Part shown: piece after piece, positions 16,884 to 24,923 of the stretch
How the letters are laid out: every line of letters starts with the position of its first letter
Numbering within the stretch: the first letter of the stretch is position 1
Origin: Chryseobacterium sp.
GTDB lineage: Bacteria > Bacteroidota > Bacteroidia > Flavobacteriales > Weeksellaceae
NCBI GenBank assembly: GCA_027492795.1
Contig: JAPUEB010000037.1
Location: 1 to 64,000 of the forward strand
DNA: 64,000 bases
Direction of reading: 5' to 3'
Position numbers and translations under genes: made by a program
The notes under the pieces: generated by a model
The model's input: only the letters and a program-made list of their open reading frames with translations
Told to the model about the DNA's origin: nothing
The model's database searches: none

Positions 16884-18239
16884 ATGAGTAAAAAACTTTT
16901 ACTTAAAGACGCACATATCGAAGGCATTCGCTATTTCGACGTTTACCGCAAACAAGGCGGTTACGAAGCAGCAGAAAAAGCCCTGAAAATGACGCCCGAA
17001 GAAATTGTGGAAGAAGTAAAAACTTCCGGACTTCGCGGACGTGGCGGTGCAGGTTTCCCAACTGGAATGAAATGGAGTTTCCTTGCAAAACCGGAAGGAG
17101 TTCCAAGACATTTGGTCGTAAATGCCGATGAATCGGAGCCTGGAACATTCAAGGACAGATATTTAATGGAATTTCTGCCGCATCTTTTGATTGAAGGAAT
17201 GTTGATTTCTTCATTTGCGTTGGGTTCCAATGTGTCTTACATCTATATTCGTGGGGAATACTCTTGGATTCCCGATATCTTGGAAGAAGCGATTGAAGAA
17301 GCCAAAAAACACGGATTTTTAGGAAAAAATATTTTAGGAACTGGTTTCGATTGCGAAATTTATGTTCAAAGAGGAGCCGGAGCCTATATTTGTGGCGAAG
17401 AAACTGCCCTTCTAGAATCTTTGGAAGGAAAAAGAGGAAATCCTCGTTTGAAACCACCGTTTCCTGCTGTGAAAGGACTTTGGGAAAGACCAACTGTAGT
17501 TAATAACGTAGAAACGATTGCCGCAGTTGTTCCAATCATCAACATTTCAGGAGCAGAATATGCAAAAATTGGCGTTGGACGTTCAACCGGAACAAAATTG
17601 ATTTCTGCTTGTGGAAACATCAATAAACCGGGTGTTTACGAAATTGATATGACGATTACCGTTGAAGAATTCATTTATTCTGATGAATATTGCGGCGGTA
17701 TTCCAAACGGAAAAAAACTGAAAGCGTGTATTCCTGGAGGTTCTTCCGTTCCAATTCTTCCAGCCAATTTAATTTTGAAAACCATCAACGGCGAACCAAG
17801 ATATATGAACTACGAATCTCTTGCAGACGGAGGTTTTGCAACGGGAACAATGATGGGTTCAGGAGGTTTTGAAGTTTTGGATGAAGATCAGTGCATCGTA
17901 GAACATACGATGACACTTTCCAGATTTTACGCACACGAAAGTTGCGGACAATGCACTCCTTGTCGTGAAGGAACACCTTGGATGTACAAAATTTTGAAAA
18001 ATATCAACACCGGAAAGGGAACAATGGAAGACATCGATTTACTTTGGGACATCCAAAGAAAAATTGAAGGAAACACCATTTGTCCTCTCGGTGATGCTGC
18101 AGCTTGGCCTGTTGCAGCAGCAATCCGTCATTTCCGTGATGAATTTGAGTGGCACGTGAAAAATCCGGAATTAAGTCAGACACAGAATTATGGCTTGGCC
18201 AATTATGCCGACCCGATTCCGGCGGTAGAAAAGGCTTAA
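16884..18239 (+). CDS. nuoF: NADH-quinone oxidoreductase subunit F
   Basis: The 451-residue catalytic subunit oxidises NADH. GLRGRGGAGFPTGMKW and NADESEPGTFKDR form the FMN/NADH site, RGAGAYICGEETALLESLEG is the second nucleotide motif, and ESCGQCTPCREG with a later cysteine in NTICPLGDAA binds cluster N3. The start and length are normal. Confidence 0.96.
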   Translation: MSKKLLLKDAHIEGIRYFDVYRKQGGYEAAEKALKMTPEEIVEEVKTSGLRGRGGAGFPTGMKWSFLAKPEGVPRHLVVNADESEPGTFKDRYLMEFLPHLLIEGMLISSFALGSNVSYIYIRGEYSWIPDILEEAIEEAKKHGFLGKNILGTGFDCEIYVQRGAGAYICGEETALLESLEGKRGNPRLKPPFPAVKGLWERPTVVNNVETIAAVVPIINISGAEYAKIGVGRSTGTKLISACGNINKPGVYEIDMTITVEEFIYSDEYCGGIPNGKKLKACIPGGSSVPILPANLILKTINGEPRYMNYESLADGGFATGTMMGSGGFEVLDEDQCIVEHTMTLSRFYAHESCGQCTPCREGTPWMYKILKNINTGKGTMEDIDLLWDIQRKIEGNTICPLGDAAAWPVAAAIRHFRDEFEWHVKNPELSQTQNYGLANYADPIPAVEKA

Positions 18240-18266
18240 GATTTTGAAAAAATTGTAAAAATAAAG

Positions 18267-19127
18267 ATGAAGAAGTTCTTTGCGGCAGCGTTTATATGTT
18301 TAGGAGTCAGTTTGAGTTTTTCACAAACACAATCTGCTGCGAAAGATGTAGAAATTTCTGAAACAACTACTGTAAAACGATCGCCTTTAAGTAAAAAAGG
18401 GCAAATGTTTGTCTTTTGGGGATGGAACAGAGCTGGATTTTCAAAATCTGACATCCATTTCAAAGGTGCAGATTATGATTTCGTGCTTCATGATGTTGTG
18501 GCTCACGATAGACCTTCGGAATTGAGTTGGGATTACATCAACCCTTCTGAAATATCCAAACCACAGTTTAACTTTAAAATTGGATATTTCATTAAAGATA
18601 ATTTGGCTATAGTTGCAGGAACAGACCACATGAAATACGTAATGGATCAGCAACAAACGGTTGATTTTTCAGGAAATATCACCAATTCTGTTTACGCGGC
18701 AAAGGTAAAAAATGGAAAAATTGATTTATCGGATGCTGAGTTTTTGCAATATGAACATACTGATGGTTTAAATTACATCAATTTAGGTTTAGAAAAATAT
18801 AAAAGCCTTTACACAAAGAAAAATTTTGATATTGTTTGGGCATACGGTGGTGGAATGGGAGTTTTATTTCCAAAAAGTAATGTTACACTGATGCAGTTTC
18901 CAAGAAGCGATAGATTTCACGTTGCAGGATTTGGATTGGATGCAAGAACTAACATCAATTTTGTTTTTTGGAACCATTGGATGGCAAGAGTTGAGGGAAG
19001 ATTTGGATATATCAATTTGCCGGACGTGAAGACAACTTTGAACGATAAACCAGACAAAGCATCACAAGATTTCACTTTTTACCAAGTAAATTTTGGAATT
19101 GGATATACATTTAATACAAGAAAATAA
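18267..19127 (+). CDS. Outer-membrane beta-barrel protein of unknown role, inside the nuo operon
   Basis: The 286-residue protein begins with a signal peptide (KKFFAAAFICLGVSLSFSQ). The mature part alternates aromatic and polar residues in short strands and ends FYQVNFGIGYTFNTRK, a C-terminal beta-strand typical of outer-membrane barrels. WGWNRAGFSKSDIHFKG and YDFVLHDVVAHDRPSEL are its most distinct stretches. It sits on the same strand between nuoF (27 bases away) and nuoG (39 bases), so it is likely co-transcribed with complex I. Nothing in the sequence links it functionally to NADH oxidation. Confidence 0.82.
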   Translation: MKKFFAAAFICLGVSLSFSQTQSAAKDVEISETTTVKRSPLSKKGQMFVFWGWNRAGFSKSDIHFKGADYDFVLHDVVAHDRPSELSWDYINPSEISKPQFNFKIGYFIKDNLAIVAGTDHMKYVMDQQQTVDFSGNITNSVYAAKVKNGKIDLSDAEFLQYEHTDGLNYINLGLEKYKSLYTKKNFDIVWAYGGGMGVLFPKSNVTLMQFPRSDRFHVAGFGLDARTNINFVFWNHWMARVEGRFGYINLPDVKTTLNDKPDKASQDFTFYQVNFGIGYTFNTRK

Positions 19128-19129
19128 AG

Positions 19130-19164
19130 GCAGAAAGCCAAAAGCAGAAAGCCAATTGCTAATA
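19130..19164. repeat. Heptad array (gcagaaa family) before nuoG
   Basis: Five units (gcagaaa, gccaaaa, gcagaaa, gccaatt, gctaata) lie 2 bases after the barrel-gene stop and end 2 bases before the nuoG ATG, so the array is the whole spacer. Confidence 0.75.
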
Positions 19165-19166
19165 AT

Positions 19167-20186
19167 ATGAGCGAAGAAGTTAAAAAATTTAAAGTAACCA
19201 TCGACGGACAGACTACCGAAGTTTTGCCCGGAACTTCTATTTTGGAAGCGGCAAGACAAATCGGCGGAAAATCTGTTCCACCCGCAATGTGTTATTATAA
19301 ACCTTTGGAAACCAGCGGTGGACGTTGTAGAACTTGCCTTGTAGAAGTTTCAAAAGGTTCGGAAGCAGACCCAAGACCAATGCCAAAATTGGTGGCAAGT
19401 TGCAGAACCGGAGTTATGGACGGAATGGAAGTAAAAAACCTTTCCTCCGAAAAAACACAAGAAGCAAGAAAAGCCGTTACCGAATTTTTATTGGTAAATC
19501 ACCCTTTGGATTGCCCGATTTGTGATCAAGCCGGAGAATGTCATCTTCAGGATTTAGGTTACGAACACGGTGTAGAGCAAACCAGAACCGAATTTGAAAG
19601 AAGAACTTTCGAGCCGGAAGATATCGGTCCGTATATTAAATTGCATATGAACCGTTGCATTTTGTGTGCAAGATGCGTTTTGGCTGCCAATCAATTAACG
19701 GAAAAAAGGGAGCATGGAATTCTTTTCAGAGGCGACCACGCTGAAATTTCTACTTATTTGAATAAAGCATTGGACAATGATTTCTACGGAAACGTGATTG
19801 ACGTTTGTCCGGTTGGTGCGCTTACAGATAGAACTTCTCGTTTTGCAAGCCGTGTTTGGTTTACAAAACCGATGAACGCTCATTGCAAATGCGACAAATG
19901 CTCCGGAAAAGCCGTAGTTTGGATGAAAGGCGACGAAATTATCCGTGTAACGACCAGACAAGACCAATACGGAGAAGCCGAAGAATGGATTTGCAACGAG
20001 TGCCGATTCGAGAAAAAGGATTCTTCTTTATGGAATATTGAAGGACCAAGACATATCGACAGACATTCGGTGATTTCATTAAATCATTACGAAAAACCAA
20101 AAGAATATTTCAGACAGATTGATAATCCTGATGCAAAACAAATTTCTGGCAGCGATGAAAATCAAATGGGCGATAAAATAATATAA
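19167..20186 (+). CDS. nuoG: NADH-quinone oxidoreductase subunit G, short form
   Basis: The 339-residue protein is about half the length of proteobacterial NuoG. It keeps the N-terminal 2Fe-2S domain (PPAMCYYKPLETSGGRCRTCLVEV), the His/Cys cluster motif HPLDCPICDQAGECHLQD, the 4Fe-4S motif NRCILCARCV with DVCPVGAL, and a last cysteine-rich domain (CKCDKCSGKAV, WICNECRFEKKD). The molybdopterin-oxidoreductase-like domain that normally follows is absent. The C-terminus ends in a polar tail without a hint of frameshift, and nuoH follows. Short NuoG proteins are, to my knowledge, usual in flavobacteria. Confidence 0.92.
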   Translation: MSEEVKKFKVTIDGQTTEVLPGTSILEAARQIGGKSVPPAMCYYKPLETSGGRCRTCLVEVSKGSEADPRPMPKLVASCRTGVMDGMEVKNLSSEKTQEARKAVTEFLLVNHPLDCPICDQAGECHLQDLGYEHGVEQTRTEFERRTFEPEDIGPYIKLHMNRCILCARCVLAANQLTEKREHGILFRGDHAEISTYLNKALDNDFYGNVIDVCPVGALTDRTSRFASRVWFTKPMNAHCKCDKCSGKAVVWMKGDEIIRVTTRQDQYGEAEEWICNECRFEKKDSSLWNIEGPRHIDRHSVISLNHYEKPKEYFRQIDNPDAKQISGSDENQMGDKII

Positions 20187-20191
20187 TTGCC

Positions 20192-20279
20192 GGAAGACGG
20201 AAGATGGATACTGGAAGATAGATATATATTAAGAACAGAATTGAACGATTTTGAACTTTGAACTTTAAACTTTGAACCA
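20192..20279. repeat. Two heptad arrays in the nuoG-nuoH gap
   Basis: Four units of the ggaagat type (20192-20219) and four of the tgaactt type (20252-20279). The second ends 5 bases before the nuoH ATG. Confidence 0.75.
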
Positions 20280-20284
20280 TTTAA

Positions 20285-21346
20285 ATGGAATTAATCACTT
20301 TTAAAATCATATTGGTTGTTACACTTTTTGCGGTGTCATTAGGTGTTGCAGCGTATTCAACTTGGGGAGAGCGTAAACTTGCCGCAGCATTGCAGGACAG
20401 AATTGGACCAAACAGAGCGGGACCTTTCGGACTTTTGCAACCTTTGGCTGATGGTGGAAAACTCTTTTTCAAAGAAGGTTTTATTCCCGCAAATGCAGAG
20501 AAATTTCTCTTTATTTTGGGACCTTCCATTACGATGTTTATTGCGCTCATTACCGGTGCGGTAATTCCTTGGGGACAATCTTTAAATATTGGTGGAGAAT
20601 CTTTCGGATTGCAAGTTGCAAACGTAGATGTTGGTGTACTTTTCCTTGTAGCGATGGTATCTATCGGTGTTTACGGAATGATGATTGGAGGTTGGGCTTC
20701 CAATAATAAATATTCATTAATTGGAGCAATTCGTGCCTCTTCGCAGATGATTTCTTACGAATTGGCGATGGGACTTTCATTGCTTTCAATTATTATGATG
20801 AGTGGAAGTTTAGATTTGAATAAAATCGTTGCAGACCAAGGTGCAGGAAAATTATGGGGATTGTTTGAAGTGGATGGTTTCAACTGGAATATTCTCTATC
20901 AACCTATAGCATTTATCATCTTTTTAGTCGCTGCATTAGCAGAAACCAACCGTCACCCTTTCGATTTGCCGGAATGTGAATCGGAATTGGTAAACGGTTA
21001 TATGACCGAATATTCTTCAATGAATTTTGGAATGTATATGTTCGGAGAATACGTGAATATGTTCATTTCCAATGCATTGATTGCTACCCTTTTCTTTGGT
21101 GGATTTAATTATCCGGGAATCAATTGGGTTACCGAAAATTGGGGAGAAAATATCGCCGGAATTTTAAGTATCGTATCAATCTTAGCAAAAGCAGTTATCG
21201 GAATTATGATATTTATGTGGATTCGTTGGACGATTCCGAGATTCCGTTACGACCAACTGATGCATTTGGGTTGGAAAACTTTAATTCCACTTGCTTTGCT
21301 GAATTTGGTGATTACAGGTGCTGTGATTTTGTTGGCAGGAGCGTAG
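20285..21346 (+). CDS. nuoH: NADH-quinone oxidoreductase subunit H
   Basis: The 353-residue membrane subunit has about eight helices and joins the peripheral arm to the membrane arm. Conserved loops are visible: ERKLAAALQDRIGPNRAGPFGLLQPLADGGKLFFKE, SQMISYELAMGL and AETNRHPFDLPECESELVNGY, which line the quinone entry. Confidence 0.96.
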   Translation: MELITFKIILVVTLFAVSLGVAAYSTWGERKLAAALQDRIGPNRAGPFGLLQPLADGGKLFFKEGFIPANAEKFLFILGPSITMFIALITGAVIPWGQSLNIGGESFGLQVANVDVGVLFLVAMVSIGVYGMMIGGWASNNKYSLIGAIRASSQMISYELAMGLSLLSIIMMSGSLDLNKIVADQGAGKLWGLFEVDGFNWNILYQPIAFIIFLVAALAETNRHPFDLPECESELVNGYMTEYSSMNFGMYMFGEYVNMFISNALIATLFFGGFNYPGINWVTENWGENIAGILSIVSILAKAVIGIMIFMWIRWTIPRFRYDQLMHLGWKTLIPLALLNLVITGAVILLAGA

Positions 21347-21362
21347 TTGGAGTTTGAGAGTG

Positions 21363-21386
21363 GGAGTGTTGGAGTGTTGGAGTGTT
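21363..21386. repeat. 8-base tandem repeat (ggagtgtt, 3 units)
   Basis: Three perfect copies of ggagtgtt start 16 bases after the nuoH stop and abut the heptad array that begins at 21387. Confidence 0.7.
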
Positions 21387-21456
21387 TTGAAAAGTGAATG
21401 GTGAATGGTGAATTTTGAATCTTGAATCTTGAACCTTGAAACTTGAAACTCGAAAC
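21387..21456. repeat. Ten-unit mosaic heptad array in the nuoH-nuoI gap
   Basis: Exactly 70 bases in ten 7-base units. The sequence changes along the array from gtgaatg-type to ttgaatc-type to ttgaaac-type units without losing the 7-base register. Confidence 0.8.
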
Positions 21457-21482
21457 AAATAAAAAATATTAAAATTTTGAAG

Positions 21483-21517
21483 GCTGAAAGCAATTTGCAG
21501 AAAGCCGAAAGCAAAAT
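21483..21517. repeat. Heptad array (gctgaaa family) before nuoI
   Basis: Five units begin gctgaaa and end gcaaaat, 9 bases before the nuoI ATG. It is the same family as the arrays before the DUF2442 gene, nuoF and nuoG. Confidence 0.75.
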
Positions 21518-21526
21518 ACAAAATAA

Positions 21527-22075
21527 ATGAAGTTAACAAACAGGTCTAAAGTAGTCTCGAATAAGGAAATGACCTTTATGGAGAAACTCTACCTTCCCGA
21601 GATTATAAAAGGAATGGGACTTACGCTGAAGCACGCTTTGGAAGGTTCCAAAGGAAAAGTTTTTGCTTATCCTGAAGTTCAGAAACCTCGTGCAAAAGTT
21701 TGGCGCGGTCTCCACGTTTTGAAGCGTGATGAAGAAGGCAGAGAACGCTGTACTGCGTGCGGACTTTGTGCCGTTGCCTGTCCTGCAGAAGCCATTACAA
21801 TGACGGCTGCGGAAAGAACAAAAGACGAAAAAAATCTTTACAGAGAAGAAAAATACGCTTCCGTTTACGAAATCAATATGTTGCGTTGCATTTTCTGTGG
21901 AATGTGCGAAGAAGCGTGTCCTAAATCTGCTATTTATTTAACGGACAGATTGGTAGATGTAGAAACCAACCGTGGTTCTTTCATTTATGGAAAAGATAAA
22001 CTGGTGGAAAAAATCAATGAAAGAATTGATATTACCGCCAGACAAAGCGAACTACAAAAAAAGGCAGTGAAATAA
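21527..22075 (+). CDS. nuoI: NADH-quinone oxidoreductase subunit I
   Basis: The 182-residue ferredoxin-like subunit carries clusters N6a and N6b. CTACGLCAVACPAEAI and CIFCGMCEEACPKSAI are the two 4Fe-4S motifs with the interlocked fourth cysteines. The stop codon overlaps the nuoJ start by one base. Confidence 0.96.
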   Translation: MKLTNRSKVVSNKEMTFMEKLYLPEIIKGMGLTLKHALEGSKGKVFAYPEVQKPRAKVWRGLHVLKRDEEGRERCTACGLCAVACPAEAITMTAAERTKDEKNLYREEKYASVYEINMLRCIFCGMCEEACPKSAIYLTDRLVDVETNRGSFIYGKDKLVEKINERIDITARQSELQKKAVK

Positions 22076-22572
22076 TGGAACAGGTATTATTTTTCGTTGT
22101 GGCGGCTATTGCCATTGCAAGTGCAGTGTATTTTGTATTTGCAAAAAACCCGATGTACTCTATCCTATCGCTGATTGTGACGATGTTTTCCATCGCAGGA
22201 ATGTACGTTTTGCTGAATGCTCAGTTTTTAGGAATTGTGCAAATCATCGTTTATGCAGGAGCGATTATGGTATTGTTCCTCTATATTTTAATGATGTTAA
22301 ATCTGAACAAAGCCGATGAAAGTAAAAAGTTGAATACTTTGAAATTCATAGGCGTTTTCAGTGCCGGAATTCTTTTGGTAGGAATGTTAGGCGCTTTCCG
22401 AGGGTTGAAACAGAATATTTATGCTGCAGACGGCATCGACCATTCTGTAGGTTTAACCAAAAATCTTGGAAAATTGTTGTTTAATGAATATGTGTTGCCT
22501 TTTGAACTGGCTTCAATCCTCATTTTAGCAGGTATTGTTGGTGCAGTTCTTATTGGTAAAAAAGACCTGTAA
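22075..22572 (+). CDS. nuoJ: NADH-quinone oxidoreductase subunit J
   Basis: The 165-residue subunit has five hydrophobic segments. QFLGIVQIIVYAGAIMVLFLYILMML is the conserved third helix with its pi-bulge region. The ATG overlaps the nuoI stop codon by one base, which implies coupled translation. Confidence 0.94.
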   Translation: MEQVLFFVVAAIAIASAVYFVFAKNPMYSILSLIVTMFSIAGMYVLLNAQFLGIVQIIVYAGAIMVLFLYILMMLNLNKADESKKLNTLKFIGVFSAGILLVGMLGAFRGLKQNIYAADGIDHSVGLTKNLGKLLFNEYVLPFELASILILAGIVGAVLIGKKDL

Positions 22573-22632
22573 TAGAATTTTTACATAAAATTGATTTTGA
22601 AAACTATAATAAAATAAACTTAAACGCTCGCT

Positions 22633-22660
22633 CCCCTCTCCTTTGGAGAGGGGTTGGGGG
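22633..22660. repeat. CCCTCTCC/GGAGAGGG hairpin before nuoK
   Basis: CCCCTCTCC-TTT-GGAGAGGGG is a perfect 9-bp hairpin in the nuoJ-nuoK gap, the same family as 15671-15689. It would place a strong stem just before the nuoK start region. Confidence 0.65.
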
Positions 22661-22671
22661 TGAGGAAAATT

Positions 22672-23001
22672 ATGGGAGAAGTAAATACATTTATACAAAG
22701 CGTTCCGCTGAATTATTTCATCGTTCTCTGCACAGTTTTGTTCTGTTTGGGAGTTTTGGGAGTGCTTTTAAGAAAAAATGCCATCATTATTTTGGGATGT
22801 GTAGAACTGATGCTGAATTCTGTAAATCTTTTGTTGGCAGCATTTTCCAGTTATAAAGGCGATGGACACGGACAAATTTTGGTTTTCTTCATTATGGTGG
22901 TTGCGGCGGCAGAAGTTGCGGTTGGATTGGCAATTATCGCGATGATGTACCGAAATACGAGGTCTGTAGATGTAAGTATTTTTAATAAATTAAGAGGATA
23001 A
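22672..23001 (+). CDS. nuoK: NADH-quinone oxidoreductase subunit K
   Basis: The 109-residue subunit has three helices carrying the conserved acidic residues (GCVELMLNSVNLLLAAF and the VAAAEVAVGLAI segment) of the MrpC-like proton pathway. I chose the ATG at 22672. An in-frame TTG at 22654 lies inside the hairpin repeat and would add six residues read from the repeat. Confidence 0.94.
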   Translation: MGEVNTFIQSVPLNYFIVLCTVLFCLGVLGVLLRKNAIIILGCVELMLNSVNLLLAAFSSYKGDGHGQILVFFIMVVAAAEVAVGLAIIAMMYRNTRSVDVSIFNKLRG

Positions 23002-23007
23002 TAAAGG

Positions 23008-24921
23008 ATGGAAAATTTAATATTTGCAATCGTACTTTTACCGCTTTTAGGATTTTTGATTACCGGACTTTTCGGGAAACATCTTCCGAAAAACGTGGTT
23101 GGAGGTATCGCAACACTCGTAGTTTTCGCGTCTTTTTGTATCGCGGTTTCTTTATTTTTAAATTTCGATAAAACTTCTTCGCCCGTTATTGCAAGAGCGT
23201 TCGAGTGGTTTCGTGTGAACGGAATGCAAGTGAATTTTGCCTTCCAAATCGACCAACTTTCTTTGATGATGATTATGATTATCACGGGAATTGGGTCTTT
23301 AATTCACCTCTACTCTATCGGTTATATGCATTCTGATAAAGGGTTTCACCGTTTTTTCGCTTACCTCAATCTCTTCATTTTTTCGATGTTGATTTTGGTA
23401 ATGGGAAGCAATTACGTGGTACTTTTTATAGGTTGGGAAGGTGTAGGATTATGTTCTTATTTGCTTATCGGTTTCTGGTTCAAAAACAAAGAATACGGAA
23501 AAGCCGCCAGAAAAGCCTTCATTATGAACAGAATTGGCGACCTTGGACTTTTGATGGGAATTTTTATGATTGCTTATCACACGAACGCTTTGGATTTCCT
23601 TTCTGTACAGCAAAACGCCGCAAAATTTGAATTGGACGGTTCTACGATAATTTTCATTTGTGCAGCATTATTTATTGGTGCAGTTGGAAAATCGGCGCAG
23701 GTTCCGCTTTATACATGGTTACCAGATGCAATGGCAGGTCCAACTCCGGTTTCCGCACTTATTCACGCTGCAACGATGGTTACTGCCGGTATTTATTTGG
23801 TGGTTCGTTCCAACTTTTTATATGTTTTAGCACCTACTGTTACGGATGGAATTCTTTTCATCGGTTTATTAACGGCACTTTTGGCTGCGTTCTATGCGAT
23901 GCGACAAAACGATATTAAAAAAGTGTTGGCTTATTCCACCGTTTCTCAATTAGGATTTATGTTTGTGGCACTTGGAGTTGGCGCTTATACTGCGGCAATG
24001 TTCCATTTGATGACGCACGCTTTCTTTAAGGCGCTTCTATTCCTCGGTTCCGGTTCTGTGATTCACGCAATGGGCGGAGAACAGGATATGCGTTTTATGG
24101 GAGGTTTGAAAAAATATATTCCAACCACACACATCACTTTCCTTATCGGAACATTTGCGATTGCAGGAATGCCGCTGTTTTCCGGTATGATTTCAAAAGA
24201 TGAAATTTTAGTTGCGGCTTGGGCGAAAAATCCAATGTTTTGGCTAGTTCTCTTCGCTATTGCAGCGATGACGGCAACTTATATGTTCCGACTGTATTAT
24301 TTAACCTTCCACGGAAATTTCAGAGGAACGGATGAGCAAAAACATCACCTTCACGAAAGCCCCTTGAATATGACTTTACCATTAATTGTTTTGGCAATTC
24401 TTTCCGTAATTGGTGGTTTCATCAATCTTCCTCACATTATTGGTCACGGTCATTATTCCAAACTTCAAGAATGGTTAAGCCCGATTTTAACGGATAATGT
24501 GAAAGGACAACTGGAAGCCAATTTGAAAGGCATTAATCTAAATACTGAATTGATCCTTTTAGCGGTAACGATTCTGATGTTCTTCATCGTGTGGTTTATC
24601 GTGAAAAATATTTACGTGAATAAAGGAAAACTTCCGGTAGCAGAAGACCAAATGAAAGGTTGGGAACTGCTTTCTGCAAAAACACTTTATGTAGATAAAA
24701 TTTACAACGCATTGTTTGTAAGAACTGCGGAAGGACTTGGACGCGGCGGTAAAATGTTCGATACCAATGTATTGGATAAAGTAGTGGATTTTGTAGGCGA
24801 AGGTGCAGAAGACAGCGGAAGAAGTATGAAACGCCTTCAAAACGGAAATGTAGAAAATTATGTTCTGATAATGTCATTGGCTATCGGAATTATATTGATT
24901 GTTAACTTTTTATTTCAATAA
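23008..24921 (+). CDS. nuoL: NADH-quinone oxidoreductase subunit L
   Basis: The 637-residue antiporter-like subunit is at the far end of the membrane arm. Motifs include GWEGVGLCSYLLIGFW (with the glutamate), GKSAQVPLYTWLPDAMAGPTPVSALIHAATMVTAG and the MTHAFFKALLFLGSGSVIHA lysine helix. The C-terminal part (about 540-637) holds the lateral helix region. It starts 6 bases after nuoK. Confidence 0.96.
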   Translation: MENLIFAIVLLPLLGFLITGLFGKHLPKNVVGGIATLVVFASFCIAVSLFLNFDKTSSPVIARAFEWFRVNGMQVNFAFQIDQLSLMMIMIITGIGSLIHLYSIGYMHSDKGFHRFFAYLNLFIFSMLILVMGSNYVVLFIGWEGVGLCSYLLIGFWFKNKEYGKAARKAFIMNRIGDLGLLMGIFMIAYHTNALDFLSVQQNAAKFELDGSTIIFICAALFIGAVGKSAQVPLYTWLPDAMAGPTPVSALIHAATMVTAGIYLVVRSNFLYVLAPTVTDGILFIGLLTALLAAFYAMRQNDIKKVLAYSTVSQLGFMFVALGVGAYTAAMFHLMTHAFFKALLFLGSGSVIHAMGGEQDMRFMGGLKKYIPTTHITFLIGTFAIAGMPLFSGMISKDEILVAAWAKNPMFWLVLFAIAAMTATYMFRLYYLTFHGNFRGTDEQKHHLHESPLNMTLPLIVLAILSVIGGFINLPHIIGHGHYSKLQEWLSPILTDNVKGQLEANLKGINLNTELILLAVTILMFFIVWFIVKNIYVNKGKLPVAEDQMKGWELLSAKTLYVDKIYNALFVRTAEGLGRGGKMFDTNVLDKVVDFVGEGAEDSGRSMKRLQNGNVENYVLIMSLAIGIILIVNFLFQ

Positions 24922-24923
24922 TA

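Noticed and set aside
19167-20186. nuoG as a truncated pseudogene
   Set aside because: All cluster motifs are intact, the operon continues normally and no remnant of the missing domain follows. The short form appears usual for flavobacteria.
21387-21517. Tandem repeats taken as a CRISPR array
   Set aside because: The units are 7 bases with no spacers, and no cas gene is in the window.
21281-21539. Minus-strand reading frames of about 75 codons with HSPFT- and QHSNT-like peptides
   Set aside because: They are translations of the heptad arrays, with no start context or conserved feature.
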